From Spirochaeta isovalerica (lineage in GTDB: Bacteria > Spirochaetota > Spirochaetia > DSM-2461), in the NCBI RefSeq assembly GCF_014207565.1, contig NZ_JACHGJ010000001.1, positions 1 through 64,000 of the forward strand: a stretch of 64,000 nt of DNA. The letters run 5' to 3'. Below are positions 8,544 through 17,281 of the stretch, piece by piece. Under the pieces are notes generated by a model. That model was not told the origin of the DNA. It worked only from the letters and a program-made list of their open reading frames with translations, and did not search any database. The stretch's first letter is position 1; each line of letters begins with the position of its first letter. A program made the position numbers and the translations under genes.

Positions 8544-9806
8544 TTAAATATCTCCGGTTCCGAAAAACTCAGCTAACAGAGTCTGCAGTTTCTGACGGAC
8601 TACGCCATAGGAGTAGTATTTCAAACCCAGGTTATAGTTCACTTCTGCCATTCTGTCTACTTCATCTTTGTCATGCATCAGTTTTCTAGTCGTTTCAATG
8701 GTTTCCGAAGATATGAAATTATCCATTTCGATTACCTGGAATCCTTTCGGTTTGATATCTGTTGAGTAAATGGAATAATTGTTGACCAGTATCGGTTTTT
8801 TAAACCATAAAGTTTCCAGAAAGGCGTTCCCGAATCCTTCTACCAGAGAGGGATAAGTCACCAGATCGGCATGGGGATAAATGTCCTCCAGAGTATAGAT
8901 TTTTCTTCCGTCGGAAGTCATCCCTCTTTTGTCAGCAATAATATCCTGAACGAATAGAGTCTTTGTGCCGACCATCTCGGCATATTCCTGTACACGCTGC
9001 TGATACTCATACCCCTCATCTCCCGATGCGTGGGAAATGACCAGCGTCGCTTTCATATTGAGCCTTGCAACAAGCTCCAGCGCGTGTTCTATGCCCTTTC
9101 TCTGAACGACACGGGTCGGCTGAAGAACCAGCAATTCATCATTTTCTATACCCAGTGCTTCTCTGACATCGGATGAGTACTCATCAACAGGATCGGGTTC
9201 CTGTTCGAAATGCATGACATTGGGAATCAGTGTCGAAGAGATTCCTGTCCGCAGTGCGAGCTGGTTCCCGGCGGAACTGTTGATGACAACGTGCTTGATG
9301 TTCGGCAGATGGGGAGGGTAGCAGGAGTTGATATAATCCCAGACACAGTTTCTGAGGAAACGTTTCCGCTCCCAGAAAAAGTCGTGGTGATGGGCAATTA
9401 CAGGAATTCCCGATTCGGCTATCACTTCAGTCAAAGCCATCCCAAGAGGAATATTCAAAGGAATAGTTAAAGTGTTCTGAGGTATTATCAGATCTATATT
9501 GAATTTCTTTATGAAGTTGTAAATATGCTTTTTAATGGCTTCTCTCCGGTTATGGAGTTCTTTCGTCAGCCTTTCCGGTCTGTTTGTCAGGCCAAAACAC
9601 TCGGAATAAAGGCGTCTGATTTCCGGGTGCTGGAAATGAAGTTCATCGTGGAAGTAGGAAATTTCATCGGGAGTATCCAGCTCACCTCCCATATAAAAAC
9701 ATTTATGACCGAGTTCGGTCAGAACATGATCCCATTTGTAAGTTTCAAGCGATACTCCGTCGGTTCCGGCAAAACGAAAAGAAATAAATCCAATGTTTTT
9801 AGACAT
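8544..9806 (-). CDS. Glycosyltransferase family 4 protein
   Basis: A 420-residue GT4 enzyme. The N-terminal acceptor lobe has a GTDGVSLETYKW loop and a HHHDFFWER stretch. The donor lobe contains QPTRVVQRKGIEHAL (the R..KG donor-phosphate site) and PSLVEGFGNAFLETLWFKKP (the E-x7-E motif). It is first of a two-gene glycosyltransferase unit with the 517-residue protein. The substrate is unknown. The motifs fit a retaining transferase using a nucleotide sugar. Confidence 0.8.
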   Translation of the reverse strand: MSKNIGFISFRFAGTDGVSLETYKWDHVLTELGHKCFYMGGELDTPDEISYFHDELHFQHPEIRRLYSECFGLTNRPERLTKELHNRREAIKKHIYNFIKKFNIDLIIPQNTLTIPLNIPLGMALTEVIAESGIPVIAHHHDFFWERKRFLRNCVWDYINSCYPPHLPNIKHVVINSSAGNQLALRTGISSTLIPNVMHFEQEPDPVDEYSSDVREALGIENDELLVLQPTRVVQRKGIEHALELVARLNMKATLVISHASGDEGYEYQQRVQEYAEMVGTKTLFVQDIIADKRGMTSDGRKIYTLEDIYPHADLVTYPSLVEGFGNAFLETLWFKKPILVNNYSIYSTDIKPKGFQVIEMDNFISSETIETTRKLMHDKDEVDRMAEVNYNLGLKYYSYGVVRQKLQTLLAEFFGTGDI

Positions 9807-9915
9807 ATGATCCCCCTGATTAAACTATAGTTCAGAGAATTCGGTTTTTTCAAATTCAACAGGATCTCTATTCAGGAGTTTGAATCAACCAGGTTTATCC
9901 GTTGAAGCGAGAAAC

Positions 9916-10185
9916 TTAAGGGCGATTGTCTCTTTTCCGATTCCTGAAGTAAATGGCAATATCCGTTAATACCATACTTCCATTAAGGATGTAGAGAATT
10001 AGGATCCGATCGGTATTTCCTGTTATCTTGAAGAGGATTCCGCAAAGGTAACCTATAAAAAGCACAGTCAGAAAAAAAAGACTTTTCCCTTTGTTCGTTC
10101 GTGAAGTCCAGGATTTATAGATGGAAAAAGGCCAGGCCAGGCCGAAACAAATAAGCATTAATGCTTCAAATATTGAACTGATCAT
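9916..10185 (-). CDS. Small PQ-loop-like membrane protein
   Basis: An 89-residue protein with about three hydrophobic segments (residues ~1-20, 36-54, 60-78). The LAWPFSIYKSWTSRTNKGKSLFF stretch (residues ~17-39) resembles a PQ-loop repeat, as in SemiSWEET-size sugar transporters. Three helices per chain would suit a dimeric half-transporter. The family assignment is by eye and no substrate is implied. It stands alone between the glycosyltransferases and a divergent gene. Confidence 0.6.
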   Translation of the reverse strand: MISSIFEALMLICFGLAWPFSIYKSWTSRTNKGKSLFFLTVLFIGYLCGILFKITGNTDRILILYILNGSMVLTDIAIYFRNRKRDNRP

Positions 10186-10300
10186 AAACTGATTGTCATT
10201 TTTTTCGATAAAAATGTAAACAATAGTTTATAATTTTGTGGTGACAGAGAAACCTGATTCTTTTGTTGTATAGTTAGGATTAATTAGCGAGGTATAATAT

Positions 10301-11068
10301 ATGTCTTTAAGAAAAATATGTTTCCTGTCCCTTCTCCTGATTCCTGTTTTCCTGTTTTCAGGCGGACAGACAGAGATTTCTCAGGAGAACAGAATTGTAT
10401 ACGATATTGATAATTTCAACTCCATCGACGGTTCAGCTGCATTTGACATTGAAGTAAGGCAAAGCGATCGTTTTTCCCTTATCGTTTATGCTGATAAGTC
10501 CACTGCTGCCAAAATGCTTGTGGAAAAAAGAGGCCGAACTCTTGTTCTGGGGATGAAACCTTTTTCCGGTCCGGGATGGAACAAATCTCCAAAGGCTGTG
10601 ATAACCATGCCTGAACTCGTCTCCGTTGAAATGTCCGGCGCATCGTCTATGATTGCCGCCGGTTTCCGTTCCGATAGAAGTTTTTCAGTCGATATTTCCG
10701 GTGCCAGTTCTCTTGAAATCGATATTACAGCGTCTTCGGCCGATCTTGAAATGAGCGGCGCTTCCAACCTGAAAGCCGTTCTCGAAGTCCCGGAGGTCAG
10801 GCTTGAGATATCGGGCAGCAGCGATCTGGAGCTGGTAGGCCGGGGAGGACGCCTCAAGGCGAAGATCAGCGGCGCTTCTTCGGGAGATTTAAGTGATTTT
10901 AAACTTTCGGAAGCTTCGATCGACCTGTCCGGAAGCAGCGACCTGACAATCCGCCTTGACGGAAAGCTTGATCTCGACGCATCCGGTGCTTCAAAATTAT
11001 ATTATTCAGGAGATGTGAACCTTGGATCGATTGAACTTTCCGGTGCATCTTCATTAAAAGAGAGGTAA
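10301..11068 (+). CDS. Exported GIN-domain (DUF2807) protein
   Basis: A 255-residue protein with a Sec-type signal peptide (MSLRKICFLSLLLIPVFLFSGG). The rest is a repetitive right-handed beta structure with recurring SGASS, SGSSD and SGASN turns about every 20 residues from residue ~110 to the end. This is the hallmark of the GIN/DUF2807 putative adhesin-head family. It is probably periplasmic or surface-exposed, and its role is unknown. GAGGT lies just before the ATG. A paralogue follows immediately. Confidence 0.8.
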   Translation: MSLRKICFLSLLLIPVFLFSGGQTEISQENRIVYDIDNFNSIDGSAAFDIEVRQSDRFSLIVYADKSTAAKMLVEKRGRTLVLGMKPFSGPGWNKSPKAVITMPELVSVEMSGASSMIAAGFRSDRSFSVDISGASSLEIDITASSADLEMSGASNLKAVLEVPEVRLEISGSSDLELVGRGGRLKAKISGASSGDLSDFKLSEASIDLSGSSDLTIRLDGKLDLDASGASKLYYSGDVNLGSIELSGASSLKER

Positions 11069-11150
11069 CCTAAGAATCCCGCTGTTTAAAAAGTTAGTAA
11101 CAATCCCTATCCTCTTTTTTGTTCTATCGTCGATAGGAGCGGAAGGTGAG

Positions 11151-11846
11151 TTGGATACGTCCTTCGTTCAGAGGCGCTACGAGTTTTCCGGTTTCAATGG
11201 GATTTCGGCAAACGGTCCCGTCAGAATCAGGATCATGCAAGCCGAAGATTGGGATGTCCGGGTTTTCAGCTCCCGGGAAGATAGCGGCTCCATAAAAATC
11301 AGGCATAGAAATGAGATCTTTCAGATCCGAATAAACGAAAGACCGGTTACCCAGGCCCCGACACCGGTTATTGTTATCACCATGCCAGAATTAACCTCAC
11401 TTGAACTGGAGGGAGCAGTTGAAATGGAAGCCGGCGGATTTTCCAGCAACTTGCCGTTGAATGTGCTGATGAAATCCGGCGCTTATCTGAATATCAATGG
11501 TTTTGAAGCTTCTGAATCAATTTTCACTATGGAAGGCCCCTGTATCCTTCACGCTTTCCTATCTGTTGACAGAATGGAAATAAACAGTACCGGAAAGATG
11601 GCTGCACGTCTTGGCGGAAGGATGGAAGAACTCTTTCTCTCAGCCGAAAGCTCTTCCCGGCTTGATGGTACAATGCTTCTTGTCGACAGGGTTGAGCTGG
11701 ATTTAAAGGGAATCTGTGAAATACGCATATCGCCGGATCAATCTCTATCTGTAAGAAGTGACGATGAATCAATCATTTACTATAACGGGGAGTATTTGAA
11801 GGAAGAGCCCTCTGTTTATGGACCGGCTCTTTTGAGAAAGTACTGA
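11151..11846 (+). CDS. Second GIN-domain (DUF2807) exported protein, start uncertain
   Basis: A paralogue of the preceding gene, with YEFSGFNGISANGPVRIRI at the front (DUF2807 N-terminus) and weaker beta repeats. The only canonical in-frame start is the TTG used here. However, the frame stays open back to 11058 and encodes a textbook signal peptide (FKKLVTIPILFFVLSSIGAEG) just upstream of that TTG. The true start is therefore probably a non-standard codon, CTG at 11082 or ATC at 11076, served by AGAGG at 11061-11065. A sequencing error is the alternative. It is probably co-transcribed with the first GIN gene. Confidence 0.75.
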   Translation: MDTSFVQRRYEFSGFNGISANGPVRIRIMQAEDWDVRVFSSREDSGSIKIRHRNEIFQIRINERPVTQAPTPVIVITMPELTSLELEGAVEMEAGGFSSNLPLNVLMKSGAYLNINGFEASESIFTMEGPCILHAFLSVDRMEINSTGKMAARLGGRMEELFLSAESSSRLDGTMLLVDRVELDLKGICEIRISPDQSLSVRSDDESIIYYNGEYLKEEPSVYGPALLRKY

Positions 11847-11863
11847 AAAAAGTCTTTTTAGAA

Positions 11864-11892
11864 TTGGACAGAATGCTGTTTTTTACTATAAT
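11864..11892 (+). promoter_or_regulatory. Sigma70 promoter for pyrFE
   Basis: TTGGAC (11864-11869), a 17-bp spacer and a perfect TATAAT (11887-11892). The start point would be near 11899, giving a ~20-nt leader with GGAG at 11907-11910. Confidence 0.75.
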
Positions 11893-11918
11893 CCATAAAA
11901 ATCCCTGGAGTCTGATGA

Positions 11919-13337
11919 ATGAAAGAAACCTTTTTTACTAAACTTGAAAAAGTGTGCCGCGAAAAGAACACACTTCTCTGTATCGGTCTGGATCCGAGAG
12001 TTTCTCCTTCTGATGGAGAATCGGCAGCAGATCTGATAATTGCTCAGAACAAAAAGATTATTGAAGAAACAGCGCCTTATGCAGCCTGCTTTAAACCCAA
12101 TATCGCTTTTTACGAGATTTACGGACCGGAGGGATTAAAGGCTCTTGAAGAAACTCTGAATATGATTCCCGATGACATTCCTGTCATAATGGACTCGAAG
12201 CGCGGAGATATCGGCTCTACGGCCGAAGCCTATGCCGATTCCATTTTCGGTCATTATAAAGTAGGATCAACGACCCTTTCTCCCTATATGGGACGAGACG
12301 CCGTTGATCCTTTTTTGAAATGGGAAGACCGGGGTGTTTTTCTGCTCTGCAGAACATCAAATCCAAGCGCCGGAGCCGTTCAGGATCTGATGATTGGTGA
12401 TAAGACGGTCTACGAGTATATGGCGTCGGAACTGACTTCTTGGAGCGACAGAGTCGGACTCGTTGTGGCCGGTAACGATATTCCGGCTATGGCCAAAGTC
12501 CGAGACATCGCTCCCGACGCCTGGTTTCTCGCACCCGGTATCGGCGCTCAGGGTGGTGATATGAAAGAGGCTGTTGAAGCGGGTATGCGGGAAGACGGTC
12601 TCGGAATCCTGCCCAATGTTTCCAGAGCCGTTTCAAATGCTCCGTCTCCCGGTGAAGCTGCAAGGAAATTCCGCGATGAAATGAACGAAGCCCGTGACGC
12701 CGTACTCAGGATGCGGAAATCAGAAGGCTACGAAAAGAAAGATTTTCTGATGGATAGGGTTGTAAAGGGACTTATCGATACTCAATGTTTCAAAGTCGGT
12801 GAATTCGTACTCAAATCGGGAAAGAAATCCCCCTTTTACATTGATATCAGAAGAGTCTCATCATCTGTGTCTCTTCTGAACGATGTCGCCGAAGCTTTCG
12901 CCAAAGTTCTTGAACCTGTAGAGTATGACCGAATAGCTGGTATTCCCGTAGCGGCTCTTCCTCTGGCGACGGCTGTTTCCCTGAAAACCGGTAAACCGAT
13001 GATTTATCCCCGAATAACCATGAAAGCCCACGGTACGGGGAACAGAATTGAAGGGGAATACAATAAAGGTGAGAAGATTGTTCTTCTCGATGATCTGATC
13101 ACTACGGGAAAGAGCAAGGTGGAAGCCATTGAAATCCTCCGTGAAGCCGGTCTGGTGGTGGATGATCTGGTTGTTCTTCTCGAAAGAGGGGCTCAGGGAA
13201 GAAAAGATATGGCTGCGGCTGAAATCAGTCTCCACGCTTACGCCCACGTCAGCGAACTTCTCGCTCCCTGCCACAAAATGGGGCTCATTGATGAGAAACA
13301 GTTTAACGAGATGACAGAATACGCATTAAAGGAATAG
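11919..13337 (+). CDS. pyrFE: Bifunctional OMP decarboxylase / orotate phosphoribosyltransferase (PyrF-PyrE fusion)
   Basis: One 472-residue chain holds the last two steps of UMP synthesis. Residues 1-~265 are a type 2 OMP decarboxylase, with CIGLDPR, MDSKRGDIG (the D-x-K-x-x-D catalytic array at 92-97) and APGIGAQGGD. Residues ~275-472 are orotate phosphoribosyltransferase, with FVLKSGKKSPFYIDIR, the PRPP loop VLLDDLITTGKS near residue 390 and the MKAHGTGNRIEG mobile loop. The order is decarboxylase first, the reverse of animal UMP synthase. An ATG at 11915 is out of frame and closes at once. GGAG 8 nt upstream supports 11919. mscS follows 3 bp later. Confidence 0.95.
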   Translation: MKETFFTKLEKVCREKNTLLCIGLDPRVSPSDGESAADLIIAQNKKIIEETAPYAACFKPNIAFYEIYGPEGLKALEETLNMIPDDIPVIMDSKRGDIGSTAEAYADSIFGHYKVGSTTLSPYMGRDAVDPFLKWEDRGVFLLCRTSNPSAGAVQDLMIGDKTVYEYMASELTSWSDRVGLVVAGNDIPAMAKVRDIAPDAWFLAPGIGAQGGDMKEAVEAGMREDGLGILPNVSRAVSNAPSPGEAARKFRDEMNEARDAVLRMRKSEGYEKKDFLMDRVVKGLIDTQCFKVGEFVLKSGKKSPFYIDIRRVSSSVSLLNDVAEAFAKVLEPVEYDRIAGIPVAALPLATAVSLKTGKPMIYPRITMKAHGTGNRIEGEYNKGEKIVLLDDLITTGKSKVEAIEILREAGLVVDDLVVLLERGAQGRKDMAAAEISLHAYAHVSELLAPCHKMGLIDEKQFNEMTEYALKE

Positions 13338-13340
13338 AAT

Positions 13341-14495
13341 ATGGCTGCGCTGGAGATTCTTCGCGATATTTTCTTTAAAGACATTTCCCTTGGAACTTTT
13401 AATTTACCTTTCAGCATTAGCGATGTCCTGCTGAAAGTTTTATTGCCTCTGATCGCTGTGATAATAACTTACAGAGTGATCCTGCTGGGATTGAAGCACC
13501 TGATGAAGGTCTTGAAAGTTAAAGAAGAACTGGCTGTCAGAATCTCCTCGTGGAGCCGCCGGATATTCCGGGTGGCCGCCTTCTTTGCCGGTATCGCTTT
13601 AATCGGTTCCCTCCTGGGGACCGAGATCGCCTTCTATATCGGCCAGTTTATCAACCTGCTCAATCAGCCCTTTTTCGAAACGGGAAATACGAAGATCTCT
13701 CTGGTTACGCTTCTCATGCTAATCCCTGTTTTCTGGGCCGCATCATGGGGCGGCAAATACACCAGGGTTCTTCTGGACCGGTCTTTTATCAGAAACCTCA
13801 ATATCGATGAAGCGCGGAAATTTTCTATCGGAAGTATGACCCGTTATGCCGTTATGGCGGTAATTGTCCTCTTCGGATTGTCAATAATCGGTATCGACCT
13901 TTCTGCGCTGGGAGTTCTTTTCGGTGTACTGGGTATCGGTCTCGGTTTCGGTCTTCAGGGAACTGTAGCCAATTTCTTCGCCGGTCTTGTTCTTATCTCA
14001 ACCGGGTATGTTAAGGAAAAAGACAGAATTGTCGTAAACAACAGCGAGGGGACTGTTATCAGCATAAAGATGCTTTCGACAATTGTCAGTACCGTGACTC
14101 ATGAAAACCTGATCATACCCAACTCCCACCTTATGGAGAATGTCGTTCACAATTACTCCTTTGATGACAGGAAGGTTGTTATCATAAATAAGATACAGGT
14201 TTCATACGATTCGGACCTGGACAGAGTTCTTGAGATTATGGTCGATACGGTAAAGGAAAGCCCTTATCTGGTGAAAAGCGAAAATCCGGTCGCCCGTGTT
14301 CATTCTTTTGACGATTCGGGCATTACGATGAAGCTTATCAGCTGGATTAATGACAGCGCCAATAAATATGAGTTTCTGGGATGGGTTAATCTTGAACTGT
14401 GGAGAGCTTTCAAGAAGGAAGGAATTGAAATCCCATATCCTCAGCTGGACCTTCATGTGAAAAAAGAAAAAGGGGAGCCGGAACTCCCCGTTTGA
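13341..14495 (+). CDS. mscS: MscS-family mechanosensitive channel
   Basis: A 384-residue inner-membrane protein. It has about five predicted membrane segments. The pore helix region, LGVLFGVLGIGLGFGLQG followed by VANFFAGLVLI (residues ~190-220), has the Gly/Ala packing typical of MscS TM3. Then come the beta domain (VKEKDRIVVNNSEGTVISI) and the C-terminal alpha/beta vestibule. It probably releases solutes on hypo-osmotic shock. It starts 3 bp after pyrFE and is likely co-transcribed. The last codons carry the terminator of the opposing gene. Confidence 0.9.
   Translation: MAALEILRDIFFKDISLGTFNLPFSISDVLLKVLLPLIAVIITYRVILLGLKHLMKVLKVKEELAVRISSWSRRIFRVAAFFAGIALIGSLLGTEIAFYIGQFINLLNQPFFETGNTKISLVTLLMLIPVFWAASWGGKYTRVLLDRSFIRNLNIDEARKFSIGSMTRYAVMAVIVLFGLSIIGIDLSALGVLFGVLGIGLGFGLQGTVANFFAGLVLISTGYVKEKDRIVVNNSEGTVISIKMLSTIVSTVTHENLIIPNSHLMENVVHNYSFDDRKVVIINKIQVSYDSDLDRVLEIMVDTVKESPYLVKSENPVARVHSFDDSGITMKLISWINDSANKYEFLGWVNLELWRAFKKEGIEIPYPQLDLHVKKEKGEPELPV
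14466..14489 (-). terminator. Minus-strand terminator inside the 3' end of mscS
   Basis: GGGGAG (14472-14477)/CTCCCC (14484-14489) form a stem. Read on the minus strand it is followed by CCTTTTTCTTTTT, a good U-tract. It ends the epmA-efp-methyltransferase transcript while lying within the last codons of the convergent mscS gene. Confidence 0.75.
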
Positions 14496-14496
14496 T

Positions 14497-15690
14497 TTAC
14501 TTATTCCGTTTGAACAAAGCGGCTCTGATGCCTTTGTATTTTCTGTCTTCCACTGGTGTGAAGCCTTTGTTGTCTTTCAGGAGTTTGTGGATATCGGCGC
14601 TTTTTCCAATAACGAAAAACCATGCTCCGGGTTTCAGTATCTTTCTGGCCGCATCTTTCAAATCCTGTTCCCATTCGGTCCGTGTTACCGGCGTTATATC
14701 GAAACAGGCGAAATCGAGAGACTTTTCTTCAATCTTTTCAGGTAATAGAGACTCCGTATATAAGGGCAGTTCGACAATTTCGACCTGAGGCATTTCTCTT
14801 TTCAGATTTCTATCAGTCATTTTTATCTGAAGAAGATCTCTTCCCGAGAGATAAATCCTATCAAATCTATTGTTCTTTTTAACAGCTGTAAAAACGGGAA
14901 TGTGTCCCTGACCGGGATTCCAGAAAAGACCGGTGCCCCGAATCTGGAAAGGATTGAGAACCTCCGCCGCATGGGTGATCCTGAAACCTGTATGATCGAA
15001 ATCGGGAATATTATAGGCCGTTTCAAGCCTGTATTCTGTTTTCTTCAGTTGAAAAATATCGCTGTTGCGGACGTAGACCGCCATTTCATCATCGGGGTTT
15101 TCACACTTATGACCGCGGAAGTGAAAAACCGTGTAGTGATATGTCGCTTCTTTATGAAGGATTTCATGACCGTATTCAAGAATCTTCTGTTCTGCGAAAT
15201 CCGCAAGTGGGGCAACAATGACCACTGCGACCCGTCCTTCGGCAGTTGTGAAATTGACAGATCTTCTGAAAAAATCTTCCAGAACTGTTTCCCCGGCTTT
15301 GGCGGGGATATTGGAAATGAGAAGATCGAAAGTCTTCTCCTCCAGATTTTCAAGAGAAAGGCTGGATTCAATGTTCAAGCCTTCAACTTTATTGATTCTG
15401 GCGTTCTCGAGGCTGAAAGCAACAGCCAGCGCATCCCTGTCTCTCATAGAGACGGAGGCTCCGGGAAAGCGTTTTTTTAAACTTATGCCGATAACACCGA
15501 CGCCGCAACCCATATCGAGTACGGAATTTATCTTATCGTTTTCAATCTGCTGGGCAACCGTTTTAAGAAGCAGTTTTGAACCGCTGTCAATATCGTTGCT
15601 GCTGAACAAACCCAGGGAGAGAATGTATTTCATATTCTCTCCGCTGAATTTGAAAGGAACGTCCTTATTGACGAAATCGTTCAGTATCAA
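14497..15690 (-). CDS. MTS-type class I methyltransferase (RsmC/RlmG-like)
   Basis: A 397-residue cytoplasmic protein with two Rossmann-like halves. The first (residues ~25-200) has the SAM loop VLDMGCGVGVIG and, at the catalytic position, SNIPAKAG in place of the usual NPPF. The second half keeps a methyltransferase-like fold (CFDITPVTRTEWEQDL), possibly the substrate-binding partner domain, as in RsmC/RlmG enzymes that make m2G in rRNA. The gene overlaps efp by 4 bp, so a translation-related RNA target is plausible but not proven. Which half is catalytic, and the target base, are open. Confidence 0.7.
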   Translation of the reverse strand: MILNDFVNKDVPFKFSGENMKYILSLGLFSSNDIDSGSKLLLKTVAQQIENDKINSVLDMGCGVGVIGISLKKRFPGASVSMRDRDALAVAFSLENARINKVEGLNIESSLSLENLEEKTFDLLISNIPAKAGETVLEDFFRRSVNFTTAEGRVAVVIVAPLADFAEQKILEYGHEILHKEATYHYTVFHFRGHKCENPDDEMAVYVRNSDIFQLKKTEYRLETAYNIPDFDHTGFRITHAAEVLNPFQIRGTGLFWNPGQGHIPVFTAVKKNNRFDRIYLSGRDLLQIKMTDRNLKREMPQVEIVELPLYTESLLPEKIEEKSLDFACFDITPVTRTEWEQDLKDAARKILKPGAWFFVIGKSADIHKLLKDNKGFTPVEDRKYKGIRAALFKRNK

Positions 15691-16256
15691 TTGTTAATTC
15701 TTTCCTGATACTCTTTTGTTTCCACGTTGATTCGGATTTTCTCGCCCTGTTTTATGAATATGGGGACCTTGACAGTCAATCCCGTTTCAACGGTAACATA
15801 TTTTGTCGCACCGGTAACTGTATCGCCTTTTACGCCGTCTTCAGCTTCTGTTACGATGAGATCCATTTTGGGAGGAAGTTTAATATCCAAAGCTTCATTA
15901 TTCCAACGGACGACTCGGAAAGTCTCGCCTTCACGCATAAAATATCCCTTGTCTTCGAGACCTTCAACGGGAACTTCATACTGATCGAAGGTTTCGGAAT
16001 TCATGAAGTGATAGCTTGAACCGTCAGAGTAGAGAAACTGGGAATCAACATCTTCCACATCGATTTCCTCGATATTGTCCTGCGTTTTATGGGTTACTTT
16101 AAGAACGGAGGCATTTCTGAGGTTTTTCAGTTTAAGTCTAACGAAAGAGGACCCTTTTCCGGGGTTAACAAAATCTCTTTCAACAACCAGGTAAGGAGCA
16201 TCTTTTTCGAGAAGAAACATCCCTTTTTCGATAGCACCTGCTTTTATCTGACTCAT
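15687..16256 (-). CDS. efp: Elongation factor P
   Basis: A 189-residue EF-P that relieves ribosome stalling at polyproline. The KOW-like N-terminal domain carries NPGKGSSFVR, with Lys34 at the tip. This is the position beta-lysylated by EpmA in enterobacteria. Two OB domains follow, with a typical C-terminal VETGLTVKVPIFIKQGEKI. It lies directly downstream of epmA, so the modifying enzyme and its substrate are co-transcribed. Confidence 0.97.
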   Translation of the reverse strand: MSQIKAGAIEKGMFLLEKDAPYLVVERDFVNPGKGSSFVRLKLKNLRNASVLKVTHKTQDNIEEIDVEDVDSQFLYSDGSSYHFMNSETFDQYEVPVEGLEDKGYFMREGETFRVVRWNNEALDIKLPPKMDLIVTEAEDGVKGDTVTGATKYVTVETGLTVKVPIFIKQGEKIRINVETKEYQERINN

Positions 16257-16298
16257 GTTTATTCATTCCTTATCTATTAATTTCGAAAACAGAGTATA

Positions 16299-17255
16299 TC
16301 ATAAGTGAGGAAATAAGATCACCCCCCCAATCGATCTCTCTCCGGTTAATAGCATAATTAGTCGGTCTACGCCCATAGCGACACCGGAGCAACGGGGAAA
16401 GCCTTTCCCGAAAAACTCATGAAAATTCTCATCAACTTTATGGCTTACCGGGGAAAGGGCATCTTTCAGCGCTTTTTCCTCAGCATAATAATCACGGATT
16501 TTCTTCCGGTCATTCTCTTCGCTGAAGCAGTTCGCCAGCTCCATTCCCCCCGCGTAGAGTTCCCATCTTTCGGACCAGAGAGTTCCGTCGATTTCTTTTG
16601 CAAGAGTCTTGATACGCGAGGGATAATTGTAGAGAACGAGGGGCTTCTCCTGAGGCAGATTCGGTTCAACCCTGTCTATAAAAATCCGGTTGAAAAGAAC
16701 CTCCCAGCTCTCATCTTCTTCGGGACCGAGATCCAGTTTGAGGCACTGGCTATAAAGCTGTTCCCTTTCATAGTGGGCTTCCAGGGAAAATCCGGCGTAT
16801 CTGATGAAGGCTTCTTCCATAGACATCCGGGCAAAAGGAGGCTTGATGTTCCCCGGAGAGTTTTCATCAGTGAGAAAATGGAATAGTTCTTCCGTTTCCT
16901 GAATATTATCGAGATAGCCGAATCCGGTTTTATACCATTCCAGCATGGTGAATTCAGAATTGTGCTGCCTGCCGGACTGTTCGCTGTTGCGGAAGCTTTT
17001 GCATATTTGAAAAATATCTCCGCTGCCCATGGATAGCAGTTTTTTCATCCAGATTTCCGGGGAAGGGATGAGATAAAGATCTTTGTTTCCTTTGAAAGGA
17101 TTAATCATCTCTGTCTTATAAATCTCAATGCTGGATTCGGGGATGAGATCAGGTGAAAGTAGGGGTGTATCGACTTCCAGATATCCTTTATTTATAAAGA
17201 AAGATCTGATTTGCATAATGATCTCAGAACGTTTTTTTATCAGTTCCCAGTTCAT
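16299..17255 (-). CDS. epmA: EF-P--(R)-beta-lysine ligase EpmA (PoxA/GenX)
   Basis: A 318-residue class II lysyl-tRNA-synthetase paralogue without the N-terminal anticodon-binding domain, the EpmA hallmark. Motif 1 (GYLEVDTPLL), motif 2 (ICKSFRNSEQSGRQHNSEFTMLEWY at residues ~84-108) and motif 3 (GVAMGVDRLIMLL) are all present. It should activate beta-lysine and attach it to EF-P Lys34. The EF-P gene is 42 bp downstream. The lysine 2,3-aminomutase EpmB that supplies beta-lysine is not in this window. Confidence 0.93.
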   Translation of the reverse strand: MNWELIKKRSEIIMQIRSFFINKGYLEVDTPLLSPDLIPESSIEIYKTEMINPFKGNKDLYLIPSPEIWMKKLLSMGSGDIFQICKSFRNSEQSGRQHNSEFTMLEWYKTGFGYLDNIQETEELFHFLTDENSPGNIKPPFARMSMEEAFIRYAGFSLEAHYEREQLYSQCLKLDLGPEEDESWEVLFNRIFIDRVEPNLPQEKPLVLYNYPSRIKTLAKEIDGTLWSERWELYAGGMELANCFSEENDRKKIRDYYAEEKALKDALSPVSHKVDENFHEFFGKGFPRCSGVAMGVDRLIMLLTGERSIGGVILFPHL

Positions 17256-17281
17256 TGCCGCCTCCCGGCTGTATAAAGATT

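Noticed and set aside
10293-10298. TATAAT directly before the first GIN gene as its promoter
   Set aside because: It lies 2 bp before the ATG, so a transcript could not include the start codon properly; the same GAGGTATAAT recurs before the 63986 start as part of a ribosome-site region.
16322-16328. Run of seven C near the end of epmA as a phase-variation tract
   Set aside because: It encodes conserved Gly-Gly near the end of the enzyme, and seven bases is within chance range; no sign of a switch.
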